From contig NZ_JFFR01000002.1 of the NCBI RefSeq assembly GCF_000695685.1, positions 1-64,000 on the forward strand: DNA of 64,000 nucleotides. The letters are read 5' to 3'. Below are positions 52,342 through 61,984 of the stretch, one piece after another. Each line of letters starts with the position of its first letter. Within the stretch, counting starts at the first letter, position 1. The notes under the pieces were generated by a model, which made no database searches, had not been told where the DNA came from, and worked only from the letters and a program-made list of their open reading frames with translations. A program made the translations under genes and the position numbers. Source of the DNA: Vibrio fortis (GTDB lineage Bacteria; Pseudomonadota; Gammaproteobacteria; Enterobacterales; Vibrionaceae).

Positions 52342-53520
52342 ATGAAAAAACTGATTCTTGCATCAGCAATTTTGGCGACATTTTCAGCGCAAGCTGGCAT
52401 TGGAAAAATGGATCGCTCGGTAACTCAGCACAAAGAATTTGCACTACAAAGTAAATTTGATTTCGCATGCCACATGAATGCCGGATCTGCGACGTTGATT
52501 GACCCGTACTGGGTCATCACAGCGAACCATGTGTCAGGAGCGAAGAGTGAAGGCTATCGCAACACGGTCACGTGCTCATCATTTAAAAAAGATGAGAATG
52601 GTGTTTATCAAACAGTACATTCATCACGCGCAAGTACAGATCCTAACGGTGTGTGGGGTGAATACGAGTTTACGGATGGTGTGTATGACTTTGCACTTGT
52701 CCGTTTAGACACGCCGATCACGGGTATCAAACCCGCTAAGCTTCCTGAAAAAGGCATGTTTAGCTATGACGAAATCTACGAAGTGAACACCATTGGATTT
52801 GGAAACTACAATGGCCGTAATGGTGGTAGAAAATTCGTCAAGTACAACGACACCGATAAAAAATGGCTGGCAGAGTACAAATACGATCCTGTCATCATGC
52901 CGCAGAGCAACCTCCAATGGTTGGCAATTCATGGTGATTCAGGCTCGGGTATTACGATTGAACGTGATGGTGAATTTTATATTTTGGGTGAGATTGGCCT
53001 GCAGTATTACGGTGAACTCGGTTGGCAAGATACTTATGATGACGTTATCGGCCGTTTAGACAGCATTAAACATGACATGAAAACACACGGCTTTAGTTAC
53101 ACAGAAGTCGTTGAGTTGAGTGATGTGAAATGGACACACGAAACACAGAATACAGTTGATGACCTGCATGCATTTTATAGCTACTGGCGCGCTGAAAACA
53201 TGGACTTTAATGGTACTTACTGGACTGAAGACGGCGGTATCTATAACACAGTGTATGCCGCTGATGGTGAGCGCTATACTTTTGAAACGGTTATTCCTGC
53301 TAATCCAAAGGCGCCCGCGTTTGACCTCTTTATCAATGGTCGTCAGGTTGCCCACAATATCAAGGCGGACAAAGAGAGCCTGCTATTGAAGGTGAACGCT
53401 TTTGAGCAGAAAGGTGATCAAATGATTGTCGAATTCAAGCCAATCAATATCGACAAAAACAATGAATCAGTCGAGAAGATTCTGTTAGATCACTTTTTGG
53501 TACGACACGCAGGGGAATAG
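52342..53520 (+). CDS. Secreted trypsin-like (S1) serine protease with C-terminal extension
   Basis: This 392-residue protein has a signal peptide (KLILASAILATFSAQAG) and an S1 catalytic domain with triad His63 (ITANHVSG), Asp116 (YDFALVRL) and Ser200 (HGDSGSG). The usual TAAH is replaced by TANH. Residues from about 250 to the end form a beta-rich accessory domain of unknown role (GTYWTEDGGIYNTVYAADGE). A strong GGAGGT precedes the start. Secreted S1 proteases of vibrios are commonly exported by type II secretion. It forms an operon with the unknown secreted protein at 51641. Confidence 0.82.
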   Translation: MKKLILASAILATFSAQAGIGKMDRSVTQHKEFALQSKFDFACHMNAGSATLIDPYWVITANHVSGAKSEGYRNTVTCSSFKKDENGVYQTVHSSRASTDPNGVWGEYEFTDGVYDFALVRLDTPITGIKPAKLPEKGMFSYDEIYEVNTIGFGNYNGRNGGRKFVKYNDTDKKWLAEYKYDPVIMPQSNLQWLAIHGDSGSGITIERDGEFYILGEIGLQYYGELGWQDTYDDVIGRLDSIKHDMKTHGFSYTEVVELSDVKWTHETQNTVDDLHAFYSYWRAENMDFNGTYWTEDGGIYNTVYAADGERYTFETVIPANPKAPAFDLFINGRQVAHNIKADKESLLLKVNAFEQKGDQMIVEFKPINIDKNNESVEKILLDHFLVRHAGE

Positions 53521-53540
53521 CTCCGCGGATTTAACCAATA

Positions 53541-53568
53541 AAAAACCTCCGCAATTGCGGAGGTTTTT
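53541..53568. terminator. Bidirectional terminator between the protease gene and asnS
   Basis: AAAAACCTCCGC (53541-53552) and GCGGAGGTTTTT (53557-53568) with a 4-nt loop, between converging genes. Confidence 0.9.
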
Positions 53569-53602
53569 GTTTTCTTTCTTTTAATTCGAGCTTAACGCGG
53601 AA

Positions 53603-55003
53603 TTAGAAGTTCGCAGAGCGAGGAGTACGTGGGAATGGGATAACGTCACGTACGTTGCCCATGCCTGTTACGTAAGATACTAGACGCTCAAAACCTAGGC
53701 CGAAACCAGCGTGTGGCACTGTGCCGTATTTACGTAGGTCGCGGTACCAGCTCATGTGTTCTGGGTCGATACCTACTTCACGCATACGCTCGTCTAGGAT
53801 GTCTAGACGCTCTTCACGCTGAGAACCACCGATGATTTCACCGATGCCAGGTGCTAGTACGTCCATCGCCGCTACTGTCTTACCGTCATCGTTCGCACGC
53901 ATGTAGAATGCTTTGATGTCTTTCGGGTAGTTCTTCACGATTACTGGTGCTTTGAAGTGCTCTTCAGCTAGGTAACGCTCGTGCTCAGAAGACATGTCGA
54001 TGCCCCATTCAACTGGGAATTCGAACTCACGACCTGAATCTAGAAGAATCTGGATTGCGTCAGTGTAGTCAACTTGTGCGAAGTCAGAAGAAACAAACTG
54101 CTCTAGACGAGTGATTGCTTCTTTGTCGATGCGTTGAGCGAAGAACTCAAGGTCATCACGGCACTCTTCAAGTACTGCTTTGAACACGAACTTAAGCATG
54201 TCTTCAGACAGCTTAGCAACGTCTTCTAGGTCAGCGAATGCAACTTCAGGCTCAACCATCCAGAACTCAGCTAGGTGGCGGCTTGTGTTTGAGTTTTCAG
54301 CACGGAACGTAGGACCGAACGTGTAAACTTTGCTTAGTGCACAAGCGTAAGCTTCTGCGTTTAGCTGACCAGATACCGTTAGGAATGTCTCTTTGCCGAA
54401 GAAATCTTCGTTGTAATCTACATCGCCTTTCTCTGTGCGAGGTAGGTTTTCCATGTCTAGCGTAGAAACGCGGAACATCTCACCAGCACCTTCTGCATCA
54501 GAAGCTGTGATCAGTGGAGCAGATACCCAGAAGAAACCTTGCTCGTGGTAGAAGCGGTGAATTGCTTGAGATAGGCAGTTACGAACACGCGCAACAGCAC
54601 CGATTACGTTAGTACGTGGGCGTAGGTGCGCTACTTCACGAAGGTACTCGATAGAGTGACGAGTTTTCGCCATTGGGTAAGTTTCTGCGTCTTCAACCCA
54701 ACCTACAACTTTAACGTCAGTTGCAGCAAGTTCGAAGTCTTGACCTTTCGCAGGAGACTCAACAATCTTACCAGTTACTTCAACAGAGCAGCCTGTAGTC
54801 AGCTTTAGTACTTCGTCTTCGTAATTATTAAGATTATTAGGGACCACGGCCTGAATCGGGTCGAAACAAGAGCCGTCATAAATGGCAAGGAAAGAGATTC
54901 CAGCTTTGGAATCACGACGTGAACGGATCCAGCCGCGAACAGTTACTTCACTGTTTACCGCTAGCTTGCCGCCAAGTACGTCTTTTACAGGCGCGTAAGT
55001 CAT
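53603..55003 (-). CDS. asnS: Asparagine-tRNA ligase
   Basis: This 466-residue class IIb aminoacyl-tRNA synthetase is identical in length to E. coli AsnS. The N-terminal OB-fold anticodon domain is clear ([20 protein letters not shown]). Motif 2 ([20 protein letters not shown]) and motif 3 ([15 protein letters not shown]) are present. The start at 55003 is chosen by homology ([10 protein letters not shown]); an in-frame ATG at 55021 adds six residues. It is monocistronic. Confidence 0.95.
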   Translation of the reverse strand: MTYAPVKDVLGGKLAVNSEVTVRGWIRSRRDSKAGISFLAIYDGSCFDPIQAVVPNNLNNYEDEVLKLTTGCSVEVTGKIVESPAKGQDFELAATDVKVVGWVEDAETYPMAKTRHSIEYLREVAHLRPRTNVIGAVARVRNCLSQAIHRFYHEQGFFWVSAPLITASDAEGAGEMFRVSTLDMENLPRTEKGDVDYNEDFFGKETFLTVSGQLNAEAYACALSKVYTFGPTFRAENSNTSRHLAEFWMVEPEVAFADLEDVAKLSEDMLKFVFKAVLEECRDDLEFFAQRIDKEAITRLEQFVSSDFAQVDYTDAIQILLDSGREFEFPVEWGIDMSSEHERYLAEEHFKAPVIVKNYPKDIKAFYMRANDDGKTVAAMDVLAPGIGEIIGGSQREERLDILDERMREVGIDPEHMSWYRDLRKYGTVPHAGFGLGFERLVSYVTGMGNVRDVIPFPRTPRSANF

Positions 55004-55214
55004 GTTGGTTTCATTCTCCATTGAGGGACAAATTCAACCCAATGCTAAATCACGATAGTTTTAATTTTCTGATACTTGAACAAAAAACAATCGAAACATT
55101 GAGTTGTATAAACTTTTTAAATCAATGGAACATATTACCTGTCACACAGAGAGCTTCAACCTTTATTGTTAGTTGAAGAAAGAAATATTTCCTATATGGA
55201 CTTATTTTTCTTTA

Positions 55215-55246
55215 AAGGCCGACTTTTTACTCTATAAGTCGGCCTT
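55215..55246 (-). terminator. Hairpin downstream of the chemoreceptor gene
   Basis: AAGGCCGACTT (55215-55225) and AAGTCGGCCTT (55236-55246), an 11-bp stem with a 10-nt loop. The T tail is short on the - strand (CCTTTAAAG). Confidence 0.6.
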
Positions 55247-55269
55247 GTTTTAGATATGAAGAAGCGTGA

Positions 55270-56892
55270 TTAGCTTCCTTGTTGCTTATTAGAAAGGGTA
55301 AATTGGTTGATTAAGCTCTCTAGGTGGTCAGACAGCTCTTCAAGGTCGTTACTGATGTCACGAGTACTTGCTGCTGATTGTGATGTGTTATTGGCATGAG
55401 ATGTGATCGCTTCAATCTTATTCTGCACATCTTTCGTTGCGTGCGTGGTGGATTGAGTCTGATGCTGAATATCTTGAGCGTGCGCTAATACCTGCTTCAT
55501 CTCCTCAACAACGCCATTCATCTCTTCAGCTAGCGCGTCGATATCGGTCGAGCTTTGGTAAGCCTGAGCACATACATGATCGGCAGATTGCAGAGATTGC
55601 TCACTACCTTGCTGGAATTGATTGATGATCGACTCGATGTTGCCTGTGGCTTCTGCCGTGCGAGAGGCTAGGTGGCGAACTTCATCGGCAACCACCGCAA
55701 ACCCGCGGCCTTGTTCCCCAGCACGTGCTGCTTCAATCGCCGCATTGAGCGCCAATAGGTTGGTTTGCTCGGCAATTCCATGAATCACGGTCAAGATAGA
55801 AGACACTTCGCCGGTTTGTTGATTGAGAGAAGAAATCTTATCTTTCACCTCTTCGATGCTGGTCACTAGGTTTTTAATCTCATTACTTGCATCGTGAGCT
55901 TGGTTTGCGCTCTTGAATGCGACGTCAGCGGTATGGTTGATTAGGTTCGAAGCCGTGACAGTGGCTTGCTCAGCACTCACTTGTTGCACTTGAATCCCTT
56001 CAATATTGCTCTGCACTTCGGCTGTCTCGCCTTGCTGATCGCTGGCGGCTGTCTCAGTAATGTGAGCAACACTGGTCAATTGGTTTGCCGACGCATTCAG
56101 TTTATGTGAGGTGTCTTGTACCTGACCTAAACTGTTCGAGACCGTCTTCATAAAAGAGTTGATCGCTGCTGATAGCGAACCAATTTCGTCATTACGCTCA
56201 ATTGGCAACCTTTCAGATAGGTTTTTGTCGTCGCTGACGCGCGTCATGAAACGAGCGGTTTGCTGAAGAGGGCGGACAATGATCTTGCGGATAAGCCCCA
56301 TGGTCAGAGCAAAGCCAACAAAAGAGATCACAGCCATGATGGCAATAGCAGTCACAGTTTGAGTATGAATAAGGTCGTTTACATGGCTCAAGTTGTACTC
56401 AAGACGAATTGCGCCGAGCACTTCACCTTCCGGTGCCATATGACAAGACACACAGTTAGTGCCGCGGTAATTCTCACTCGACTTCATTGGCAGGGCGATG
56501 ACCAGTCCTTTGCCCCAATCTGCACTGAAAGGTTCAATGACCGTTTCACCGGCTAGTGCACGCTTGTCGATGTCGTCTTTCGGTTGTTGATCTGCACTGC
56601 CTGGACCATAAAGTTTGCTTACGGTGTCTGCTCTAAGCACGCGAACATCTTCGATGCCTTCTTGCGCCAGTGCTTTATGACGTAGCGTCTCTTTTTGCGA
56701 CATGGTGCCTGTCAGCATCATCATATTGAGGCTATCGAAATAGTTACTGGCTTTATCGTGCAGTTGCTCACTCAAAACTGAGTTTACAAGTTGCTTCTGC
56801 TGCGTGTATTGAAAGTATGTAGAGATAGCGAGGAGTAGGGAGAAAACTACGGCCAGTGCTACCAGTATTTTAAACGTTATTGTTGAGCGCAT
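55270..56892 (-). CDS. Methyl-accepting chemotaxis protein with periplasmic c-type haem motif
   Basis: This 540-residue protein has a membrane helix (about residues 8-25) and a periplasmic sensor domain of about 150 residues carrying CVSCH (about residues 147-151). A second helix ([20 protein letters not shown]), a HAMP domain and a signalling coiled coil with hairpin tip [20 protein letters not shown] follow. A CXXCH in the sensor suggests covalent haem and redox, oxygen or NO sensing, as in Geobacter haem-containing chemoreceptors. ATG at 56892 is preferred over the in-frame GTG at 56901. There is no clear ribosome-binding site. Confidence 0.87.
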   Translation of the reverse strand: MRSTITFKILVALAVVFSLLLAISTYFQYTQQKQLVNSVLSEQLHDKASNYFDSLNMMMLTGTMSQKETLRHKALAQEGIEDVRVLRADTVSKLYGPGSADQQPKDDIDKRALAGETVIEPFSADWGKGLVIALPMKSSENYRGTNCVSCHMAPEGEVLGAIRLEYNLSHVNDLIHTQTVTAIAIMAVISFVGFALTMGLIRKIIVRPLQQTARFMTRVSDDKNLSERLPIERNDEIGSLSAAINSFMKTVSNSLGQVQDTSHKLNASANQLTSVAHITETAASDQQGETAEVQSNIEGIQVQQVSAEQATVTASNLINHTADVAFKSANQAHDASNEIKNLVTSIEEVKDKISSLNQQTGEVSSILTVIHGIAEQTNLLALNAAIEAARAGEQGRGFAVVADEVRHLASRTAEATGNIESIINQFQQGSEQSLQSADHVCAQAYQSSTDIDALAEEMNGVVEEMKQVLAHAQDIQHQTQSTTHATKDVQNKIEAITSHANNTSQSAASTRDISNDLEELSDHLESLINQFTLSNKQQGS

Positions 56893-57161
56893 ACTGAACA
56901 CATATTTTTATTAATTATAATGACGAGCATACTGTAGCGGCAAAGTTATGCGGTACCTACCATAAAGGGGTAATTGTGTGACCATACTCCGATTGTGGTT
57001 ATGTTTCTGTGATGTAGCAGCTTTGTGATGGAAAATTGGCGTCAAAACGTCATAAAAACAGCGCACTTAGCGTCATATTTTGATCCTCTTTCAACTAATG
57101 GGATTTTTAATTGATGTATTTATCTATAGTGATGGATGTGAGATTGAAAATGAAAATGACA

Positions 57162-57179
57162 TGTAAATAGGAGTTAAGA
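57162..57179. promoter_or_regulatory. Possible weak TyrR box upstream of the TyrP-like transporter
   Basis: TGTAAATAGGAGTTAAGA has a perfect left half (TGTAAA) and 4 of 6 in the right half of TGTAAA-N6-TTTACA. TyrR controls tyrP in E. coli. The match is modest. Confidence 0.25.
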
Positions 57180-57342
57180 CTTTTAAATAAATGTGGCGAA
57201 TAGGATCGTTTGAACGAGTAATTTAGAATATATGTGATGTTTTTTAACTCTGATTGTTTAAATTACATACGAACGAACAAAAAATAGCAGAAAATAAGGT
57301 TGTGCCGTTGTTTTTCAGGTGTCTTTCGTTAAGATGAATTTA

Positions 57343-57384
57343 CCTCAATACTTGAGGAAGGCAGTAATGGATCGCTGCTTGTAA
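57343..57384 (+). promoter_or_regulatory. Leader hairpin and five-codon mini-ORF upstream of the Tyr-rich leader peptide
   Basis: CCTCAA (57343-57348) and TTGAGG (57352-57357) form an inverted repeat. Its right arm runs into a strong ribosome-binding site (GAGGAAGG) in front of ATG-GAT-CGC-TGC-TTG-TAA at 57367-57384 (MDRCL). Either the hairpin regulates initiation at this mini-ORF, or the site is a relic. The rest of the 56893-57416 gap is AT-rich, with no gene that I can support. Confidence 0.3.
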
Positions 57385-57416
57385 TAACACGGAATGTGAT
57401 TAATTTGGACACATAG

Positions 57417-57590
57417 ATGAAATTCAAAATCACATCACCAATCATCGAACCGACAGAAGGTTCACCACATCAGCAACAGAACTCTTCAGTTGCCTCTCTT
57501 TCTCTACAATCTCGCTTTTATCACAGCTCGCTTTCTACTGCCTTCTCGCGATTTAACTCCGCTTATCGCTCCTATCGATATTCGTTTTAA
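57417..57590 (+). CDS. Tyr/Phe/Arg-rich leader peptide upstream of the TyrP-like transporter
   Basis: This is a 57-codon reading frame, 87 bp before the transporter start, that ends in AYRSYRYSF followed by TAA. Four Tyr codons (all TAT) and five Phe codons are present, and three of the Tyr codons lie in the last nine. The coding region is strongly C-rich and G-poor: by hand count, 34 C and 11 G in 57481-57580. Such a bubble is a typical entry site for Rho factor. The ribosome-binding site is weak (GGACACATAG). By analogy with TnaC-type control, ribosome behaviour on this peptide may regulate the downstream transporter. No function is proven. Confidence 0.5.
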   Translation: MKFKITSPIIEPTEGSPHQQQNSSVASLSLQSRFYHSSLSTAFSRFNSAYRSYRYSF

Positions 57591-57677
57591 AGCTTAACTT
57601 CTTTCGAATTTTCTTTGCATCTTGATTGATGACAGAGAAGTACACCTATTAAAAACTAAACAAATAAGTTAAAGACA

Positions 57678-58832
57678 ATGAATATTAAAATGATAGGGAG
57701 CTCCCTAATTATCGCTGGTACCGCTCTGGGTGCTGGTATGCTTGCAATTCCAATGGTTCTTGCTCAATTTGGATTGCTATACGGTTCACTTTTGATGGTA
57801 CTGATCTGCTTCGGTACTACTTATGCGGCGCTTCTGCTCCTTGAAGCGACAATCAAGGCTGGTGGCGGCCTTGGTTTGAACTCAATCGCGCGTAAAACTC
57901 TAGGCAAACAAGGGCAGCTGATTACTAATGGTCTGCTTTACGCTCTGCTAATCTGCTTATTGATGGCGTACATCCTAGGTGCTGGCGATCTTCTAAGCCA
58001 ACTACTTGCAAGCCTTGGCATTAATATCAGTGCTACGACAGGCCAGATTGCATTTACCTTGATCGCGGGTGCAGTGGTTGCGTGTGGTACAGGTGTGATT
58101 GATAAGCTTAACCGAGCGCTATTCTTTGTGATGCTAGCAAGCCTTGTGATTACGATGACGTTCCTTGCTCCTGGTATGACACAAGAAAACCTGACGCAAG
58201 TAACGAGTCATGATCACGTCGCGCTAATTAAAACCAGTGCGATCTTGTTTACCAGTTTTGGTTTCATGGTGGTGATTCCTACGCTGGTTTCTTACAACCA
58301 AGAAGCGACAGACAAGCAACTACGCAACATGGTGATTGTCGGTTCCTTGATTCCGCTTGTGTGTTACCTATGTTGGTTATTTGCCGTAGTGGGCAACCTA
58401 AGCGAAGAGCAATTTAGAAGCTTCCATAACGTGTCAGACTTGATGGCCGCGTTTGAGACCAAGTCTCCATGGATTGGTAACATCCTGTCGACCTTCACGG
58501 GCTTGGCACTATTGACCTCTTTCTTTGGTGTAGCAATGGCTCTGTTTAACCAAAATCGAGACATGTTTAACCAGAACACAGCGGTAACTTACGTAATTAG
58601 CTTTATTCTGCCTCTTACTGGTTCACTGCTGGCAGCCGATAAGTTTCTACAGGTATTGAACTACGCAGGTATTATCTTGGTGTTCTTGGCGGTGTTTATT
58701 CCACTAGTGATGGTTCACAAGCAGCGATTTATGAAAGTGGCTGAAGATAGATATTCAGCGGAAGGTGGCAGCGTGATGATGCTATTTTCTCTGCTGTTTG
58801 GTTGCTTCTTGATTATCTCTCAAGTGATTTAA
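57678..58832 (+). CDS. Aromatic amino-acid permease of the HAAAP family (TyrP-like)
   Basis: This 384-residue inner-membrane protein has about 11 helices. The N-terminal motif IIAGTALGAGMLAIPMVLAQ and the internal TSFGFMVVIPTLVSYNQ fit the hydroxy/aromatic amino acid permease family (TyrP, Mtr, TnaB). TyrP-like is preferred from overall pattern and the Tyr-rich leader upstream, but tryptophan transport cannot be excluded. The start follows AGTTAAAGAC, a weak ribosome-binding site, which fits regulated translation. It is monocistronic apart from the leader. Confidence 0.82.
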   Translation: MNIKMIGSSLIIAGTALGAGMLAIPMVLAQFGLLYGSLLMVLICFGTTYAALLLLEATIKAGGGLGLNSIARKTLGKQGQLITNGLLYALLICLLMAYILGAGDLLSQLLASLGINISATTGQIAFTLIAGAVVACGTGVIDKLNRALFFVMLASLVITMTFLAPGMTQENLTQVTSHDHVALIKTSAILFTSFGFMVVIPTLVSYNQEATDKQLRNMVIVGSLIPLVCYLCWLFAVVGNLSEEQFRSFHNVSDLMAAFETKSPWIGNILSTFTGLALLTSFFGVAMALFNQNRDMFNQNTAVTYVISFILPLTGSLLAADKFLQVLNYAGIILVFLAVFIPLVMVHKQRFMKVAEDRYSAEGGSVMMLFSLLFGCFLIISQVI

Positions 58833-58870
58833 TTCGACGCTAGCCATAAGCATCAAAATAATAGATACAA

Positions 58871-58896
58871 AAAAGGAACGCCTCGGCGTTCCTTTT
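58871..58896. terminator. Bidirectional terminator between the TyrP-like gene and sdaA
   Basis: AAAAGGAACGCC (58871-58882) and GGCGTTCCTTTT (58885-58896), between converging genes. Confidence 0.85.
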
Positions 58897-58926
58897 CTTT
58901 ATAAGCAAATTAAATGTGAGTGCTAA

Positions 58927-60288
58927 TTAGCAAACCACTTTGATTGCTAGACCACCTTGAGAAGTCTCACGGTATTTCGCGTTCATGTCTTTACCAGTCT
59001 CTAGCATCGTTTCGATAACTTTATCTAGAGATACAGTAGGAGCAGAAGAACGACGCAGTGCCATGCGAGTCGAGTTGATCGCTTTTACTGCAGCAATACC
59101 GTTACGCTCGATACATGGTACTTGTACTTGGCCAGCAACCGGGTCACATGTTAGACCTAGGTTGTGCTCCATCGCGATCTCTGCAGCCATACATACTTGC
59201 TCTGGGCTACCACCCATAAGCTCAGCAAGACCTGCAGCAGCCATAGAACATGCCACACCAACTTCACCCTGACAGCCAACCTCTGCACCAGAGATAGAAG
59301 CGTTACGCTTGTAAAGACCACCGATCGCGCCAGAAGCTGCGAAGTAACGGATGTAGTCTTTCTCTGTTACTGTTTGGATAAACTTGTCGTAGTAAGCCAG
59401 TACCGCAGGGATGATGCCACATGCGCCGTTTGTTGGTGCAGTAACTACACGACCGCCAGCTGCGTTCTCTTCGTTAACAGCGAAAGCGAACATGTTTACC
59501 CAGTCAACAACCGACATTGGATCGTTAGTTGTTTTCTCTGAAGTCATCAGCTGTTGGCGAAGTGCCGCAGCACGACGAGGTACACGTAGTGGACCAGGCA
59601 GGATACCTTCAGTGTTCATGCCGCGATCCATACATTCACGCATCGTTTTCCAGATGTTCGCGAAGTAAGTGCGAGACTCTTCATCAGAGTGAAGGGCTGC
59701 CTGGTTCTTCATCACAAGCGTGCTGATAGAAAGACCGCTCTCTTTACACTGGTTCACTAGCTCTTCAGCGGTTGTGAATTCGTAAGGCGATTTGATTGGG
59801 TTCTCTTCTTCTTTGCCGAAGTTCTCTTCGTCAACGATGAAGCCACCACCAATAGAATAATAAGTCTTTGAGTACGCTTTTTCGTCATCGATCCAAGCGT
59901 GGATGCTCATGCCGTTTTCGTGTAGCTCAAGGTTAGTAGTATGGAAGTTCATACCACCGTCTTTCGGGAACGATACTGTGTGACAGTGCATGCCAACAGG
60001 AAGGCGCTCAGTTTCTTCTACGCGAGCGATAAAGCCCGGAATAGAATCGATGTCTACTTTCTCAGGGGTGTTGCCAGCAAGACCCATGATGATAGCGATA
60101 TCTGTGTGGTGACCTTTCCCTGTCAGTGATAGTGATCCATATACGTCCACGGTGATTTTAGTGATGTCGCGCAATTTTCCCATTGAACGAAGATCATCAA
60201 TAAACTCTTTACCCGCTTTCATTGGTCCAACTGTGTGTGAGCTCGATGGACCAACACCGATTTTATAGATATCAAAAACACTAATCAT
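58927..60288 (-). CDS. sdaA: L-serine ammonia-lyase (single-chain, iron-sulfur)
   Basis: This 453-residue protein is a single-chain [4Fe-4S] L-serine dehydratase that converts serine to pyruvate and ammonia. The beta domain starts [21 protein letters not shown]. The alpha domain has cysteines in [15 protein letters not shown] and LTCDPVAG. The C-terminal residue is Cys453 (AIKVVC), matching the known use of a C-terminal cysteine as fourth cluster ligand in this family. The start at 60288 follows GAGG by 8 nt; an in-frame start at 60336 has none. It lies downstream of sdaC in one operon. Confidence 0.93.
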   Translation of the reverse strand: MISVFDIYKIGVGPSSSHTVGPMKAGKEFIDDLRSMGKLRDITKITVDVYGSLSLTGKGHHTDIAIIMGLAGNTPEKVDIDSIPGFIARVEETERLPVGMHCHTVSFPKDGGMNFHTTNLELHENGMSIHAWIDDEKAYSKTYYSIGGGFIVDEENFGKEEENPIKSPYEFTTAEELVNQCKESGLSISTLVMKNQAALHSDEESRTYFANIWKTMRECMDRGMNTEGILPGPLRVPRRAAALRQQLMTSEKTTNDPMSVVDWVNMFAFAVNEENAAGGRVVTAPTNGACGIIPAVLAYYDKFIQTVTEKDYIRYFAASGAIGGLYKRNASISGAEVGCQGEVGVACSMAAAGLAELMGGSPEQVCMAAEIAMEHNLGLTCDPVAGQVQVPCIERNGIAAVKAINSTRMALRRSSAPTVSLDKVIETMLETGKDMNAKYRETSQGGLAIKVVC

Positions 60289-60306
60289 AGTGATTACCTC
60301 AAAAGA

Positions 60307-60334
60307 GAGCCTCCCAAGGGGAGTAGGGAGGCTC
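60307..60334 (-). promoter_or_regulatory. Intercistronic hairpin between sdaC and sdaA
   Basis: GAGCCTCCC (60307-60315) and GGGAGGCTC (60326-60334) form a perfect 9-bp stem. On the - strand it is followed by TCTTTT and then the sdaA ribosome-binding site. It may partly terminate or set transcript stability, lowering sdaA relative to sdaC. Confidence 0.55.
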
Positions 60335-60421
60335 ATTTATTATCATTATATTTGGTTTTAATGCTCAGCTTGCTCAATGAGTAATACTTCACTCATGTGC
60401 GTCAGTGTAATGGTGCTGAGA

Positions 60422-61675
60422 TTAAAGAGCGCCGTAGATTACAGAACTAATAGCCGCTAGACCACATAAAGCTGTAAAGATTTGTACAGGTGCTGAAGTT
60501 TTGTACTTAGCCATTGCTGGTACTTTGTTCATCGCGAATACAGGCATTAGGAACAGGATAGCTGCAATCATTGGAGCACCCATTGTTTCAATCATACCTA
60601 AGATGCTTGGGTTAACTACCGCAACAATCCAAGTAGTCACAACGATGAACGCTAGAGAGATTTTTTCAATCTTGCTTACTTGAGTGTTAGAGCGAGATTT
60701 GATTAGACCTACTAGACCTTCGTGTGCACCTAGGAAGTGACCGAAGTAGCTAGAAGTGATTGCTGCGAACGCTACTAGAGGACCCATGTAAGAGATAAGT
60801 GGAGACTCGTGAACGTTAGCTAGGTAAGAAAGTACAGAGATGTTTTGTGCTTGCGCTGTTGCTAGTTGCTCTGGAGATAGAGAAAGTACAACAGAGAATA
60901 CGAAGAACATTACAAAACCCATCAGCATCATTGCTGCGCCACCAGTGATAGCGTCAGTCTTCTTAACTGCGTTTTCACCGTGTACACGACGTTGCTCTTT
61001 AGAGAACTGAGAGATGATTGGGCTGTGGTTGAAAGAGAACACGATGATTGGAATTGCTAGCCAGATGATAGAAGGCATAGCAGACCATTCTGGGCTTACG
61101 TCCATCATAGATGTGTTCCAATCAGGAACTAGGTAGAAAGACAGTGCTAGTAGGATGAATACTAGTGGGTAAACCATCGCTGAAGTTGCTTTCAGCATTA
61201 GCTCTTTACCGAATACAACACCAGCAGTCATAGCTAGGATAAGTGCACCAGAAAGAAGAGGACGCGGAATCGATTCCATACCCATTTGGTTTACAAGGAA
61301 AGAGTCCACAGTGTTTGTGATACCAACACCGTAAATTAGAACGATTGGGTAGATAGCGAAAAAGTAAGCGAAAGTAATAAGGTTCGCGCCAGTCTTACCA
61401 AAGTGTTCTTCTACTGTATCAGTGATATCTGCTTCAGGATTTTTTGCAGACAGTACAAAACGTGCTAGAGATTTATGTGCAAACCAAGTCATTGGTGCTG
61501 CGATTAGAGCTAGGATAACTAATGGCCAAAAACCACCCGCACCAGCTTTGATTGGAAGGAATAGTACGCCAGCACCTACTGCTGTACCGAACAGAGAAAG
61601 ACACCAAGTAAAATCTTTATAAGTAAACTTGCTCGAGTCTTTTACGGCATTTGCCGAAGAAGTTGTTGTATTCAT
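60422..61675 (-). CDS. sdaC: Serine transporter of the HAAAP family (SdaC-like)
   Basis: This 417-residue permease has about 11 membrane helices. The N-terminal LFGTAVGAGVLFLPIKAG and FSFNHSPIISQFSKEQR are characteristic of SdaC-type serine/H+ symporters. Immediately upstream of sdaA on the same strand (133 bp, hairpin between), it forms a serine uptake-and-degradation unit. The 309-bp region upstream (61676-61984) holds its promoter and the end of the NUDIX gene; I see only a single CRP half-site-like TGTGA there. Confidence 0.9.
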   Translation of the reverse strand: MNTTTSSANAVKDSSKFTYKDFTWCLSLFGTAVGAGVLFLPIKAGAGGFWPLVILALIAAPMTWFAHKSLARFVLSAKNPEADITDTVEEHFGKTGANLITFAYFFAIYPIVLIYGVGITNTVDSFLVNQMGMESIPRPLLSGALILAMTAGVVFGKELMLKATSAMVYPLVFILLALSFYLVPDWNTSMMDVSPEWSAMPSIIWLAIPIIVFSFNHSPIISQFSKEQRRVHGENAVKKTDAITGGAAMMLMGFVMFFVFSVVLSLSPEQLATAQAQNISVLSYLANVHESPLISYMGPLVAFAAITSSYFGHFLGAHEGLVGLIKSRSNTQVSKIEKISLAFIVVTTWIVAVVNPSILGMIETMGAPMIAAILFLMPVFAMNKVPAMAKYKTSAPVQIFTALCGLAAISSVIYGAL

Positions 61676-61984
61676 GTTAAATTACTCATTTTTTGGGAAC
61701 AGGAAATAAGTCGGGGCTAATTTTGCAGAATTTTCTTCGGCAAAAAATAGATCTAAATCATGTAATGAAACGGCTTGTTATATGATAGGCGAAAAACGGT
61801 TTTGTGATCACGATTTTGGCGTGCTACAGGTGATTTTTGCTCATGCCTGATATTAGTTTTTCTTATCTGAAGGGTGGGCTGTTTTAGATTTATACAAGGT
61901 AACCGTTTGCGTAAAAACGTATTAATAAATCTGTTCCATGGAATTTTGAGCGTTTGTTAATAAAAAATAACTGAAACCTCCATT
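61676..61984. other. Region upstream of sdaC
   Basis: AT-rich intergenic sequence that should contain the sdaC promoter and the 3' end region of the NUDIX gene. A TGTGATCACGA segment near 61803 has one half of a CRP site. I see no riboswitch, repeat or gene. Confidence 0.4.

Noticed and set aside
53056..53389. Overlapping small frames within the protease gene
   Set aside because: They sit inside a coding region with an intact catalytic domain and lack start signals.
57367..57384. Five-codon mini-ORF MDRCL as a real gene
   Set aside because: Too short to judge as a product; reported only as part of the leader region because of its strong ribosome-binding site.
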